Shown piece by piece: positions 9,471 through 18,396 of a stretch of DNA of 64,000 bases (position 1 is its first letter; each line of letters begins with the position of its first letter). The translations under genes and the position numbers were made by a program. The DNA is taken from assembly GCA_041441465.1 (NCBI GenBank), contig JASDSY010000017.1, positions 10,076 to 74,075 on the forward strand. The letters are read 5' to 3'. Origin of the DNA: JASDSY01 sp041441465 (GTDB lineage Bacteria > Muiribacteriota > UBA9980). A model generated the notes under the pieces. It was given only the letters and a program-made list of their open reading frames with translations. It was not told where the DNA came from and searched no databases.

Positions 9471-9512
9471 AAAAAATCAGAGCGGCTTAATTTAAAGCCG
9501 CTCTGATTTTTT
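9471..9512. terminator. Bidirectional rho-independent terminator
   Basis: This is an 18-bp perfect stem (AAAAAATCAGAGCGGCTT and its complement) with a 6-nt loop, flanked by A-run and T-run. It sits between the convergent esterase (+) and giant lipoprotein (-) genes and can serve both. Confidence 0.93.
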
Positions 9513-9584
9513 TACTTAAAAGCTCTGCATACTTAAATTACTTACGCTGGAATATATATCAGAGCTTTGATTTTATTGTCATAT

Positions 9585-12500
9585 TTAATCGGCATATTCG
9601 AATAATGCTCTGATAGGGTTGTTGTCGCCGAAAACTACATGGCCGCCCTGTCTGCTTACAATCTTATTGCCGTCTGTGTGTGCTTTCCAGCCCCAGCCGC
9701 TTTCATTTCTAGATAAATTGCTTCCTGATAAATAAATTTCCATGTCAAGTTGTGTTCCTTCATTATTTTGCTGAAAATTGACCAAACCGAAATAAAAACC
9801 TGCGAGAGGATTATTAACAGTGCTGACTGTTAATATATTAGGGCTGACATTTGAAACAGAATTCAGAACTTTCGCTCCGTTTCCGCTGAAATTAACTTTT
9901 ATTGGGGCCCATCTACTTTGTACCACCGGTCGCGAATTGCCAAATGAAGTTACTTTAACTACCTCTCCATCAATATTTGATATTTTTGAAATATTGCCGT
10001 TTGAATTTTTATAATAGTACCTTATTTTGCTTGTTGCTTTATATTCTGAAACCGGCATGAGTGAAGTAGTAGCCGGAGTTAAATTGCCGTCTGCATCCGT
10101 ATTACCAAGCAGATACCAGACAGGTGTAACATTTTCTTCGGATGCAGTCACGTATACGCTGCAATTTGTGCCGCTTAAGCCGGAGGCGCTTTTCAATGCC
10201 ATGTATGATACTGGTGAGCCTGAATATTCCAAGCTGAGTTTAGTCAGATCACCGGCTGAATAATCTACGCCTGCTGGTGTGACAGGGATTATGCCGTCAT
10301 CGCTTTCAGCCGATATATTTCCGCTGTTTATATTTTCAAACGAATAATAAAAATGATATCCAGCGTCAAATGCTGTGATGTCAGCACCGCTCACTTTTTC
10401 GAAATTGTTGGTGTCGGAAATAGCCGGCGATGAACTTGAATTCGCGAGAACATTTTTAGTTCGGTAAACCGATGTGCCGGTTCCGGTTACTATTTTGACG
10501 TGAAGTTTATAGATTGATGAGCTGCCTACAAAATATATTTTATTGTCTAAAGCGTTTGCGTAAATAGCACCGACGTTCGGGCTATTTGATGAGCTGACTA
10601 TGTTAGAATAAGGGCTTTCGTTGCCTATGGTATCTATGGTCTTTATTTTTATGGTCCTATATGTTTTTAATTCATCTGCAGATACAGTCAGGTTGCTGTT
10701 GCTGGCGATAGTGCCTGCCTCTACAGGATTGCCAGAATTGATTACATACGAGAGTTTAAGTCCGGTTTTGGCGTTGCCGGTATTATCGTAAGTAAAAAAG
10801 CCATCCATGCCGTTTATGATAAAGTTACCTGCGGTTCCGAGCGGGCCGTTAACAGGAGCGGCGGCTATTGTATAAACGCTGCTGAAATTGCTTTCATTAC
10901 CCTTCACGTCAACAGTTTTTACTTTTACAGTAGCACCGGCCGTTTTAAGGGCGTCATTAGTAACGGTTAAATTACTTCCATTAACGGCTGCGTTTGTTGA
11001 TACCACCGGGGTGCCGTTATTTATGGAATAAGCTATTTTAAAGCCAGTTTTTACATTTCCTGTGTTATCGTAAGTAATCGTTCCATTAGCTGCGCTTACT
11101 ATAAAATTACCTGCGGTTCCGAGCTGGCCGTTAACAGGCGCGGCGGATATAGTTGCAGTTTCGCTGTATGCGCTTTCATTTCCGTTAAGGTCGATAACTT
11201 TAAGTTTTAAGGTATTGCCTGTAGTTTGTAATACCACTCCGCGCGTGTAAGAAAAATTGCCGTTAGCGACATTAGAAGCAGTCTGGCGCGGCCCGTCATT
11301 ATTTGTAACATAAATGATTTGATATCCGGTTTTTGTGTTATCGTTATTATCGTAAACGAAACTGCCGCTAGTCGAATCTATAATGAAATTGCCTGCAGTT
11401 CCGAGCGGACCGTTAACAGGAGCCGTAAGAGGATGAATAGGTTCTGCGATCTGTGTATAAACATCATCTGAAGAATCATTTAATGTGGAATTATCGGATT
11501 TTAAGTATATGCTTATAAATTCAGTTGCAGGCCATGAATTTTTTGTTATTGATGATGACATTGTCGAGCCTGTCTGCGAAAGTAAAGTTATTGTTGATTC
11601 ACCTACAAAATTTAAGGCATTAGAATTTTCACCCGAATATACTAAACACTTAAAGCTGCCGCTTGCGTCTGTTAAGCGTGTCATGATTATTCTTTTGTAA
11701 TCAACGCTTATGGCCCAGCGGTTGTCCGGGTTACCTGAAATTGCGGCGTTAATAGGAGCGGCTATTACCTTGCCCATGCCGCGTATAGCGGTAGTAAGAC
11801 TTTTATTACGAAGCACTACAAATTTTCCGGCTGTCATAGAACTTAAATCAATTTCAGGACAATTATTTTCGTCGCCCGAACCTTCAAGCCATGTCACACC
11901 AGTTGTAGGCGCAGTTCCGTTAAGTGAATATTCAATGCCGGCAGTTACTTTTTTTAATACGAGTTTATTACCGACAGCCGATTTTTCGATGGTTGCCATG
12001 TTGAGGTCAACCTGTTTTTCCTGAACAGGCGTTCCGGTGATTTCTTGTGAAATATTTCCGGTATTGGAAATCGATTCGATTACATAATTCATATAGTAAT
12101 TGTCGGTTATGTCCATACTTTGTGTTGATGTGGCCGGCGGAGCGATTTCAATTATTCCGCCGGTATTTGTGTTTTGAGCAAGTGTGCGGACTTTTGCCGA
12201 AGTGTCGATATCTTCCGTATTTGCGGAAGTAGCATAATATATACGGTATTTACTTACTATTGTGTTAGGGTCTTCCCATATTATTTTCATTTTTCTGTGT
12301 ATTGAATTATCTATACCCGTCGCTTGTACTATTGCCGGAATTGTGCCGAAAGTGACAGGGATATTTATGTTGCCGGTTGAATTTGTCGCAACGTATATAA
12401 AATCGCCAGCAGTGAATTGGGCATTGGCGATGGCGCCTGACTCGATTTTGCCGTTATTCAGGGTAAGTGCATCTTTAAGTATTGCGTTGCTGCCGAATTT

Positions 12501-15500
12501 AACCCACAATGTTTCGCCTATGCGGCTGGTTTTTGCTGTTAATTTAACAGGCGTTGATGAGCAGTCGAGATAATCGTCGCCGATCACCTGCGCGAGAGAA
12601 GATTTTTGAGTGTATTCAGCCGAGGCGTTAATATATATATCGTCTGCCGAATTTGCGCCGGCGCTGCCGTTATCGTTATCGCTAATAAGAAATACGCTTT
12701 CTTTTTCGTCTGCGGCGTAACTGTATTTATTGCTGGTCGGCACGATAACATTTTCCGCATGGCCTGTCTGTATGTTTACCGGAATAGGATATCCGCCGAG
12801 TCTATACATACCGTATGAAGGCGCCGAAAGAGCCGGTGATCTTTGCTCGGTTCTGTCGTTAATAACGATCCAATTTTCTGAGTCTGTTTCCTTGAACATT
12901 ACATAAAGTTTAAATTTAGTTGAATTTACATCCTGGTTATCGAGTTTTAATGATGTCAGCCTGATTGATTTTTCAGCATTATTCATCGCCCAGCGGTTGC
13001 TTTCGCAATTTGCCGTAAACCCGTTCGTAAGCGCCGGATACATGCGTCCCATGCCTCTTACGAACTGTGGAATATTTTTATCGCGGACCATAATATATTT
13101 GCCGCTTTCAACCGCGCTCAGGTCGATTTCAGAACCGGTTCCTGCCTGCCATGAAGCGTCAGGCGCTGTGGTTTTATCGGTGCCGCTCAATGAATATTCC
13201 ATGCTTGCCGTCACGTTATGAAGCGCAAGCTTATTAACATTAGTCATATTGTAGATTTTGACGGCGCTTAATTCTGTTGCTTTCTTGTATTGACTGCTTG
13301 TGACAGGGTCAGAATTTTCATATGCCCTTGTTTCAGGGTTAAGGTTATTTTTATCTACGGTCAGGAAAGCCGTAAAAGTCATGTTGTCATCGGTAATTGG
13401 CTGCAGTCCTGTGCATTCTACCGTATCAGAAGGCGCAATTGAGGTTTTAAATATTATATTTGCGTTTTTGAATTCGGCCGGCGCAGTCATTAGCGCGCCG
13501 TAATTAGGTGTATATTCAGCGCTGAATAAAGGTGCCGGAAGTTTAACTTTGTAATTTTTTGTAAAGTCCTTTGAGTTCTGGCAGTCATCTTTTTTGGCGA
13601 CAGCATAGACCATGCAATTGGATTTTAATTCTATCGGGCTTGTATATTCGGTAGAAATGTCGTAATTCGGATTGCCGCCTGCCGGTGTCACGTTGTAATA
13701 AATTTTAGCGTCTTTTGTAGCTGTTGTTAACTCGACTTTCTGGCCTATGTTATATACCTGGTCGGCTGAAATGTTTGAAACAGGCGCTAAAACATTCACT
13801 CTAAACCTTGCCGTGGATGAAAGCGAATCGGCGAATTCATTGCTGTATGCGATAGCGACTATATAACAATTATTTTCGACTTTTACGCCTGCGGCAGGAT
13901 CGTAAGTCAGAGCGGTTGAACGGTCGAATGGCATATTTATCAATGCGTAAGCCGGAGCTTTGTATTCGATCTTTTTAATGTTATATAATATTTTGGCGTT
14001 TGGAACGCTGCTTACTATTTTTACGCAGCCGCTGTCTTCGAATGTGGCGGATTGTATCTTAGCGTCATTTACATAAAATTCAGGCTGCGGTGCGCGCACT
14101 TGATATTCCGATCTTATGACGTCTGATGACTGCCTTCCATCGAGGTAAGAACTTGTTTTTAAAACGGTATTTCTGGTTATTAAAATCGGTGTCGCCTGAC
14201 TGTATATTTTACGGTTAGGGTTATTGGCATCGTTCGGTTCGCTGCCGTCTAATGTATAATAGATTTTGGCAAGTTCAACGGCACAGGTGAGTTCGACGGC
14301 CTGTGTTGTATCGTATAAACCGCCCTTAGTTACTATTACCGGAGCCGGAATGTATTTTATATTGTTGTAAGTTCTGAATGCTTCATCCGAATTATTCATG
14401 TCGTCTCTTATAGCGATAGCCCTGATTTTGGCGCTGGCCGAGATATAGAACGGCTGATAATACTTTTTCCATGTGGTTTTATCGAAAGCGCCGGCGCCTG
14501 ATGTAAAGTAAATTATAGCGTTTTCAGTTGTGCATGTGATTTCGACTTTTAGCTGCGCTTCGAATGTCGTGCCGTCGTTCGGCGATATTATCGGTGCGGC
14601 TACTTTGGCAAGATTGCCTGTATTTATAGTGTACCCCGCAGTCCTTACGTCCGATAATTTATAGTATTTATTATACGCAACTACTCTTACGGTAGTGTTT
14701 TTGTTAAGATTAAACGGTCTTTCGTATATGTATCCATTATTTATAGTAGGTACGCTGCCGTCTAACGTATATAATAAAGTTACGGTTACCGTTTCGCCTT
14801 CGCTCTGTGCGCGTGTGTAAGATATCTGGATTTCTTTTGTAGTATTGTAACTTGTGTATGATTCGGGTGTAATATTTATTGTTCCGCTTAATTTAGGCGT
14901 TACCGGAGAGTTTTTGATGTTAAGGAATATGCTGGCGGTGTCGGAATCATCGAGCGAGCCGTCAGTGCGGCTTGCGATAGCGTAAAATTTCATATCTTCA
15001 GTTTTGGAGTCTGCCGTAACGGTTTTGGAACTGCCTGCGCTGAATATATTTGCCTGGCTTTTTAAATTAACCGGATTGGTCGAAAGATAGAAAACGACGT
15101 TAGGAGTTTTACAATTTAATGTGAAAGTTTGCGGTTCGTAATAAAGTCCGCCGATAACTTTCACTGTATTATCTTCGGTAGTGACGAATTCCGGTGTAGT
15201 TATTTTAACGCGCGGCGAGCTCATATAATAATTAGCCGCCATTACCGGCGAAATTTGTCCATTGCTAATAGTTATGGCTTTTATAAAAATTTCGGTATCT
15301 TTTCCGTTTTCGGTTTTTAGAGCAATTGGAGTTTCATACTTTGGACTTGCCGCTGTAGGATCGGCAAGGTCGTTTATGGTTTTTACGGTATCGTTTTTAA
15401 TTGCTTTTACAAATCTTATTTCGTTAGTTGAATTTATTTCTAAAGTTGTATTCTGGTAATAAATACCTGAGGGAACGCTGAATGCCGGCGGCATAAGCGC

Positions 15501-16760
15501 TACATTCTGGCTTACCGTCGAGTTGGTGCCGTTGACCACTTGTGTGACTATGTTTCCGGCGTTGCCGAATTTATCATATATGTTGCTTATTTCGAATTTT
15601 ACCTGACCGTTGTCTGAATCTATTATTTTTATTTCGGCTAAAAATGAGTCTTCGGAAACTTGCTTTATTTCTGCGTACCTTCCAAAAACTTTTACGGTTG
15701 GAATCATTGATAGCGGTTTTGATGTTCTTAATAATACGCTTACCATATCTCCGCTTTTGACGACTGCCGGGCTTAATGAACAAAATGTTATTTCAGGTTT
15801 TGAGTTATCGACAGGGACCTTTATATTACTTGCGACAATTGATTGGATCGATCCGGCTTCCGTCTGTGAATCGATTTTATTGCCGTTAATTACTATTTCA
15901 CGAGGCAGTTCATTCTGCACAAGCAGATTTTGAACTGAAGGATTGTCGACAGATTTCTTTACTACTTCTGTAAATACATTAAGTAATGTATTAGTGTCAG
16001 GCGTAGTGTTTTTCGGCAGCTGCTGTGTTAATGAATTTTTAACCGTATTATCGATTGTATTTGACATTAAAACTGTATTAACAGTCTGTATTGCCTTGGC
16101 CATTTCGGTTACTACCGTACTATTATTTACTGTGTTTTGTACGACTTTTTCAAATGCGGTAATGTCATTATTTAAATTTCTTTCTACAACTGTATTTTGT
16201 GCTTCCGAAGGGGTTAAACTCACCATTGGAACAGATGGTGTAAGTCCTTCTTCGTTTGCAATTATTGTTCGTGCTGTAGATTCAGTATCCATGAGCACAC
16301 CGTTTAAAATAATTGTTTTAACAGTTTTAGGTATTTCATTACTAGTCGGGACCCTTCCCGGGTCTACGCTAAGAATTGGTGTTTCGGTATTGTCTTTGCA
16401 TAATACTATTCTTGGAGTCACTTCTTGTGATGTTATAGTATGTGTTACTTCAAATGTGCCTGCTTCAACATTCATTGAGATTTTTGGTTTCGCTATTGTA
16501 GCGCTAAGATTCTGGACCCCTATATAAAATCCATTGAATGGGGCTCGGCTTGTGCCTTTGCTTGGAGCGAATCTGATATTTTGTCCTCCGTTGGATATGT
16601 CAGGAAGTGGTCCACGGATTATAAATACTTGTGAATCTTCCGGCGTTGTAGAGCCGTTATACCCGAATATGCCGTCGCCTCCGCAGCCGGTTATTATTCC
16701 TACGGCCGCCAGAGTTAAAGTAAGAAAAATCACTAAAGTTGAAATTTTAAATGATTTCAT
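9585..16760 (-). CDS. Giant multi-domain lipoprotein with chitobiase-C-like and FN3-like repeats
   Basis: The gene encodes a 2391-residue protein. The ATG at 16760 is chosen because CGGAGGT precedes it and it opens a perfect lipoprotein signal (hydrophobic core then GIITGC, lipidated Cys26). After a Thr/Asn/Val-rich region (30-330), a long series of ~90-residue beta modules carries motifs such as YYTLDGSEPN and LLYTLDGSVPT. These are typical of chitobiase/beta-hexosaminidase C-terminal (CHB_HEX_C) repeats. Two later modules share YSL(S/N)GT...RGMG(R/K), and three ~93-residue modules begin APVNG-LGTAGNF. No catalytic domain is visible. It is probably a surface-exposed adhesin or scaffold; function unknown. 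It is monocistronic, with a terminator downstream. Confidence 0.85.
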   Translation of the reverse strand: MKSFKISTLVIFLTLTLAAVGIITGCGGDGIFGYNGSTTPEDSQVFIIRGPLPDISNGGQNIRFAPSKGTSRAPFNGFYIGVQNLSATIAKPKISMNVEAGTFEVTHTITSQEVTPRIVLCKDNTETPILSVDPGRVPTSNEIPKTVKTIILNGVLMDTESTARTIIANEEGLTPSVPMVSLTPSEAQNTVVERNLNNDITAFEKVVQNTVNNSTVVTEMAKAIQTVNTVLMSNTIDNTVKNSLTQQLPKNTTPDTNTLLNVFTEVVKKSVDNPSVQNLLVQNELPREIVINGNKIDSQTEAGSIQSIVASNIKVPVDNSKPEITFCSLSPAVVKSGDMVSVLLRTSKPLSMIPTVKVFGRYAEIKQVSEDSFLAEIKIIDSDNGQVKFEISNIYDKFGNAGNIVTQVVNGTNSTVSQNVALMPPAFSVPSGIYYQNTTLEINSTNEIRFVKAIKNDTVKTINDLADPTAASPKYETPIALKTENGKDTEIFIKAITISNGQISPVMAANYYMSSPRVKITTPEFVTTEDNTVKVIGGLYYEPQTFTLNCKTPNVVFYLSTNPVNLKSQANIFSAGSSKTVTADSKTEDMKFYAIASRTDGSLDDSDTASIFLNIKNSPVTPKLSGTINITPESYTSYNTTKEIQISYTRAQSEGETVTVTLLYTLDGSVPTINNGYIYERPFNLNKNTTVRVVAYNKYYKLSDVRTAGYTINTGNLAKVAAPIISPNDGTTFEAQLKVEITCTTENAIIYFTSGAGAFDKTTWKKYYQPFYISASAKIRAIAIRDDMNNSDEAFRTYNNIKYIPAPVIVTKGGLYDTTQAVELTCAVELAKIYYTLDGSEPNDANNPNRKIYSQATPILITRNTVLKTSSYLDGRQSSDVIRSEYQVRAPQPEFYVNDAKIQSATFEDSGCVKIVSSVPNAKILYNIKKIEYKAPAYALINMPFDRSTALTYDPAAGVKVENNCYIVAIAYSNEFADSLSSTARFRVNVLAPVSNISADQVYNIGQKVELTTATKDAKIYYNVTPAGGNPNYDISTEYTSPIELKSNCMVYAVAKKDDCQNSKDFTKNYKVKLPAPLFSAEYTPNYGALMTAPAEFKNANIIFKTSIAPSDTVECTGLQPITDDNMTFTAFLTVDKNNLNPETRAYENSDPVTSSQYKKATELSAVKIYNMTNVNKLALHNVTASMEYSLSGTDKTTAPDASWQAGTGSEIDLSAVESGKYIMVRDKNIPQFVRGMGRMYPALTNGFTANCESNRWAMNNAEKSIRLTSLKLDNQDVNSTKFKLYVMFKETDSENWIVINDRTEQRSPALSAPSYGMYRLGGYPIPVNIQTGHAENVIVPTSNKYSYAADEKESVFLISDNDNGSAGANSADDIYINASAEYTQKSSLAQVIGDDYLDCSSTPVKLTAKTSRIGETLWVKFGSNAILKDALTLNNGKIESGAIANAQFTAGDFIYVATNSTGNINIPVTFGTIPAIVQATGIDNSIHRKMKIIWEDPNTIVSKYRIYYATSANTEDIDTSAKVRTLAQNTNTGGIIEIAPPATSTQSMDITDNYYMNYVIESISNTGNISQEITGTPVQEKQVDLNMATIEKSAVGNKLVLKKVTAGIEYSLNGTAPTTGVTWLEGSGDENNCPEIDLSSMTAGKFVVLRNKSLTTAIRGMGKVIAAPINAAISGNPDNRWAISVDYKRIIMTRLTDASGSFKCLVYSGENSNALNFVGESTITLLSQTGSTMSSSITKNSWPATEFISIYLKSDNSTLNDSSDDVYTQIAEPIHPLTAPVNGPLGTAGNFIIDSTSGSFVYDNNDNTKTGYQIIYVTNNDGPRQTASNVANGNFSYTRGVVLQTTGNTLKLKVIDLNGNESAYSETATISAAPVNGQLGTAGNFIVSAANGTITYDNTGNVKTGFKIAYSINNGTPVVSTNAAVNGSNLTVTNDALKTAGATVKVKTVDVKGNESNFSSVYTIAAAPVNGPLGTAGNFIINGMDGFFTYDNTGNAKTGLKLSYVINSGNPVEAGTIASNSNLTVSADELKTYRTIKIKTIDTIGNESPYSNIVSSSNSPNVGAIYANALDNKIYFVGSSSIYKLHVKIVTGTGTSVYRTKNVLANSSSSPAISDTNNFEKVSGADITAFDAGYHFYYSFENINSGNISAESDDGIIPVTPAGVDYSAGDLTKLSLEYSGSPVSYMALKSASGLSGTNCSVYVTASEENVTPVWYLLGNTDADGNLTPATTSLMPVSEYKATSKIRYYYKNSNGNISKISNIDGEVVKVTSFGNSRPVVQSRWAPIKVNFSGNGAKVLNSVSNVSPNILTVSTVNNPLAGFYFGLVNFQQNNEGTQLDMEIYLSGSNLSRNESGWGWKAHTDGNKIVSRQGGHVVFGDNNPIRALFEYAD
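10590..11425 (-). repeat. Three tandem ~280-bp repeats inside the giant lipoprotein gene
   Basis: Three consecutive ~93-residue modules start with APVNG(P/Q)LGTAGNF and end with a GNES-containing segment. The repeat starts on the minus strand lie near 11424, 11145 and 10861. The first ~35 bp of each unit is nearly identical in DNA, which suggests recent duplication or gene conversion. Confidence 0.8.
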
Positions 16761-16781
16761 TAAAACTACCTCCGAAAAATT

Positions 16782-16811
16782 AAAATATTTAAAACTGGTT
16801 ATATATGTCAA
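16782..16811 (-). promoter_or_regulatory. Putative promoter of the giant lipoprotein gene
   Basis: On the minus strand TTGACA (16811-16806) is followed after 18 bp by TATTTT (16787-16782). The predicted transcript start near 16775 lies just upstream of the GGAGGT site at 16773-16768. Confidence 0.5.
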
Positions 16812-16813
16812 TT

Positions 16814-16829
16814 ATGAACAAACGTTCAT
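16814..16829. promoter_or_regulatory. Palindromic operator candidate next to the lipoprotein promoter
   Basis: ATGAAC-AAAC-GTTCAT is a perfect 6-bp inverted repeat with a 4-bp centre. It abuts the -35 element at 16806-16811. The spacing and shape resemble operators of TetR-type repressors, but no such regulator is encoded nearby. Confidence 0.4.
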
Positions 16830-17413
16830 TAGTGCGCTCGGATTATCCGTATTTACTTTCTATAAATTTATTAAATTGTGATGTCCGCTAAATAAAAAAA
16901 ATGGAGTTTTTTGAAAAGTAAAACTGGAAATATAAGATGAATTGATGTTTTATTGAAAATTTCCAAAAATCATAATAATAAGTTTTTTTACATTGTATCA
17001 TATTATTTTTCATATAGATGTTGCGAAGTTATTGCATTTTTTTTTGATGAAAATACAATATTTAAAAATAGTTTTAATAAATTATATGATTAAATTTAAA
17101 AATAAAATTAGAAAATTTGGAAAATGCGGTAAATAATTATTTTAGAATATTTTAAAATTTTGATATTCTTTTTTTAGTTTTTATTTGTGTTATGGAAGAT
17201 GTGCATAAAAACAGATTTATTATTATGAGAATTTGAAATAAAAAAGGCAATAAGAAATAGAAGTTAAAAAATATTTGAAATTAAATAATTTAGAATTCTG
17301 TAATAATATAGATGAAAAACATAGGCTAAAAAAATTAATTTTAGTGAAGAATTGTAGTTTATAAAAATATTAATATTGCCATTTTTATTGATTTGATAAG
17401 AATTGTAGATGTT
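16830..17413. other. 584-bp AT-rich intergenic region without a recognisable gene
   Basis: The sequence is very AT-rich with many A/T runs and no convincing ORF, RNA gene or strong terminator. It separates the start of the giant lipoprotein gene from the end of the split response regulator. The stretch TGTCCGCTAAATAAAAAAAAT near 16882 nearly matches one near 7605, but this is probably low-complexity similarity. Confidence 0.6.
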
Positions 17414-17809
17414 TTACGCAATTTTTAATTTGTAGCCAATGCCCGGAACAGTTTCAATTATTTTAGAATAAGTTTTAAGTTTTTTTCTAAGTCTTGATAT
17501 GTGAGAATTAAGGCTTGTGTCTTCAATGTATTCGCCGCCGCGGAGATATTCTATAAAATTATGCCTTGCGGCTATTGTATTGATGTTTTTTATTAAATAT
17601 TCGAGAATTTTAATTTCGGTAATTGTCAGGTTTATTTTTTTATTTTTTATTGAAACTTCCATGGCTTCAAAATTGATTTTTAATTTTTTGTAAGTAAAAA
17701 TTTCCTTAAAATCGCTTTTGGAATTATTAAAAACACCTGAATTTTTATTATGCCGCCTTAACAGGGCTTTTATTCGCGCCTGAAGTTCATTCATTGAAAA
17801 GGTTTGCAT
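17414..17809 (-). CDS. OmpR/PhoB-type winged-helix DNA-binding half of a split response regulator
   Basis: The 131-residue frame starts at an ATG lying inside the receiver ORF. Its first residues (FSMNELQARIKALLRR) are the normal receiver alpha-5/linker continuation of OmpR-family regulators. A complete trans-activation C-terminal winged helix follows (about 38-131), with LTITEIKILEYLIKN, DTSLNSHISRLRKKL and the terminal VPGIGYKL. The domain is intact, so it has not decayed. It overlaps the receiver ORF by 19 bp. It is either made by translational restart, produced as a fusion by -1 frameshifting, or orphaned by a one-base deletion. Its position divergent to pst suggests a PhoB-like role, which is inference. 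Confidence 0.75.
   Translation of the reverse strand: MQTFSMNELQARIKALLRRHNKNSGVFNNSKSDFKEIFTYKKLKINFEAMEVSIKNKKINLTITEIKILEYLIKNINTIAARHNFIEYLRGGEYIEDTSLNSHISRLRKKLKTYSKIIETVPGIGYKLKIA
17791..17809 (-). other. Frameshift/restart junction in the PhoB-like regulator
   Basis: Read on the minus strand the junction is AAA CCT TTT CAA TGA in the receiver frame. Re-reading one base back after TTT gives TCA ATG AAT GAA, the linker frame. The tRNA-Phe on TTT can re-pair with TTT at -1. The same 19 bp contain ATG (17809) starting the second frame. Confidence 0.6.
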
Positions 17810-18156
17810 ATATAATCGTCAGCGCCGGAATCCAGGCCTTTGACTTTGGCTGTTTCAGTGTCGTTGCCGGACAATATTAAAACAGGTATTTCATCATTGA
17901 AATTTCTTAGAAAAGCGAGAAGGTCGAACCCTGAGCCGTCTGGAAGTTTAAGATCAAAAACGATTAAGTTATATTTTGTTGAGTTTTGCTTGAATTTTTC
18001 GAGTTCGGAAAAAGCTTCTTTATAACTGGTAATGAATTTTGGTTGGAAATTTTCTTTTTTAAAGACTAAATCCATCATTTTATTAAGAATTACATCATCG
18101 TCTACGAATAATATTTGAAGCGTTTCTTTATTGGCTGATGGTTCTCTGCTGCTCAT
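17791..18156 (-). CDS. Receiver-domain half of a split PhoB-like response regulator
   Basis: This 121-residue receiver domain has the acidic triad D19-D21, phospho-acceptor D68 (VFDLKLPDGSG), S96 (LSG) and K118 (CKPF). All catalytic residues are present. The frame stops (TGA, 17793-17791) immediately after KPFQ, where OmpR-family proteins continue into the linker. That continuation is found in the -1 frame. The ATG at 18156 is preceded by GAAAGG at a long spacing. A consensus promoter lies at 18244-18272. The gene is divergent from the pst operon. No PhoR-like kinase is adjacent. Confidence 0.75.
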   Translation of the reverse strand: MSSREPSANKETLQILFVDDDVILNKMMDLVFKKENFQPKFITSYKEAFSELEKFKQNSTKYNLIVFDLKLPDGSGFDLLAFLRNFNDEIPVLILSGNDTETAKVKGLDSGADDYICKPFQ

Positions 18157-18243
18157 TACCTATTAACCTTTCGACTAAACAGGAAATTAATGAAAAATGT
18201 TTTTTAAAACTTTTCTACTTATAGTTTTATTAATTAGTATGTC

Positions 18244-18272
18244 ATTATAGCAAAATCAATATTGAGTGTCAA
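18244..18272 (-). promoter_or_regulatory. Consensus promoter of the PhoB-like regulator
   Basis: On the minus strand TTGACA (18272-18267), 17 bp, TATAAT (18249-18244): a perfect consensus. The leader is about 80 nt. The promoter is divergent from the pst promoter, so the intergenic region can be coregulated. Confidence 0.82.
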
Positions 18273-18336
18273 TTCATTTTTTGTATATTCAGTTTTATTG
18301 ATGTTTTATAAATAAAAAATCAATTCAAAAAATATA

Positions 18337-18365
18337 TTGCATTTTTAACTTAATTATTATAAAAT
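18337..18365 (+). promoter_or_regulatory. Promoter of the pst operon
   Basis: TTGCAT (18337-18342), 17 bp and TAAAAT (18360-18365), with a predicted start near 18372, about 25 nt before pstS. I could not recognise a convincing Pho-box direct repeat upstream. Confidence 0.6.
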
Positions 18366-18396
18366 AATCCTCGAAAAAATAAAAAAATAGAGTGAT

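Noticed and set aside
9820..16881. Many plus-strand ORFs (up to 194 codons, for example 15943-16527) opposite the giant lipoprotein gene
   Set aside because: They lack ribosome-binding sites, have hydrophobic Val/Thr/Ser-biased composition expected from antisense of Thr/Asn/Val-rich repeats, and lie wholly within a gene with clear signal peptide and domains.
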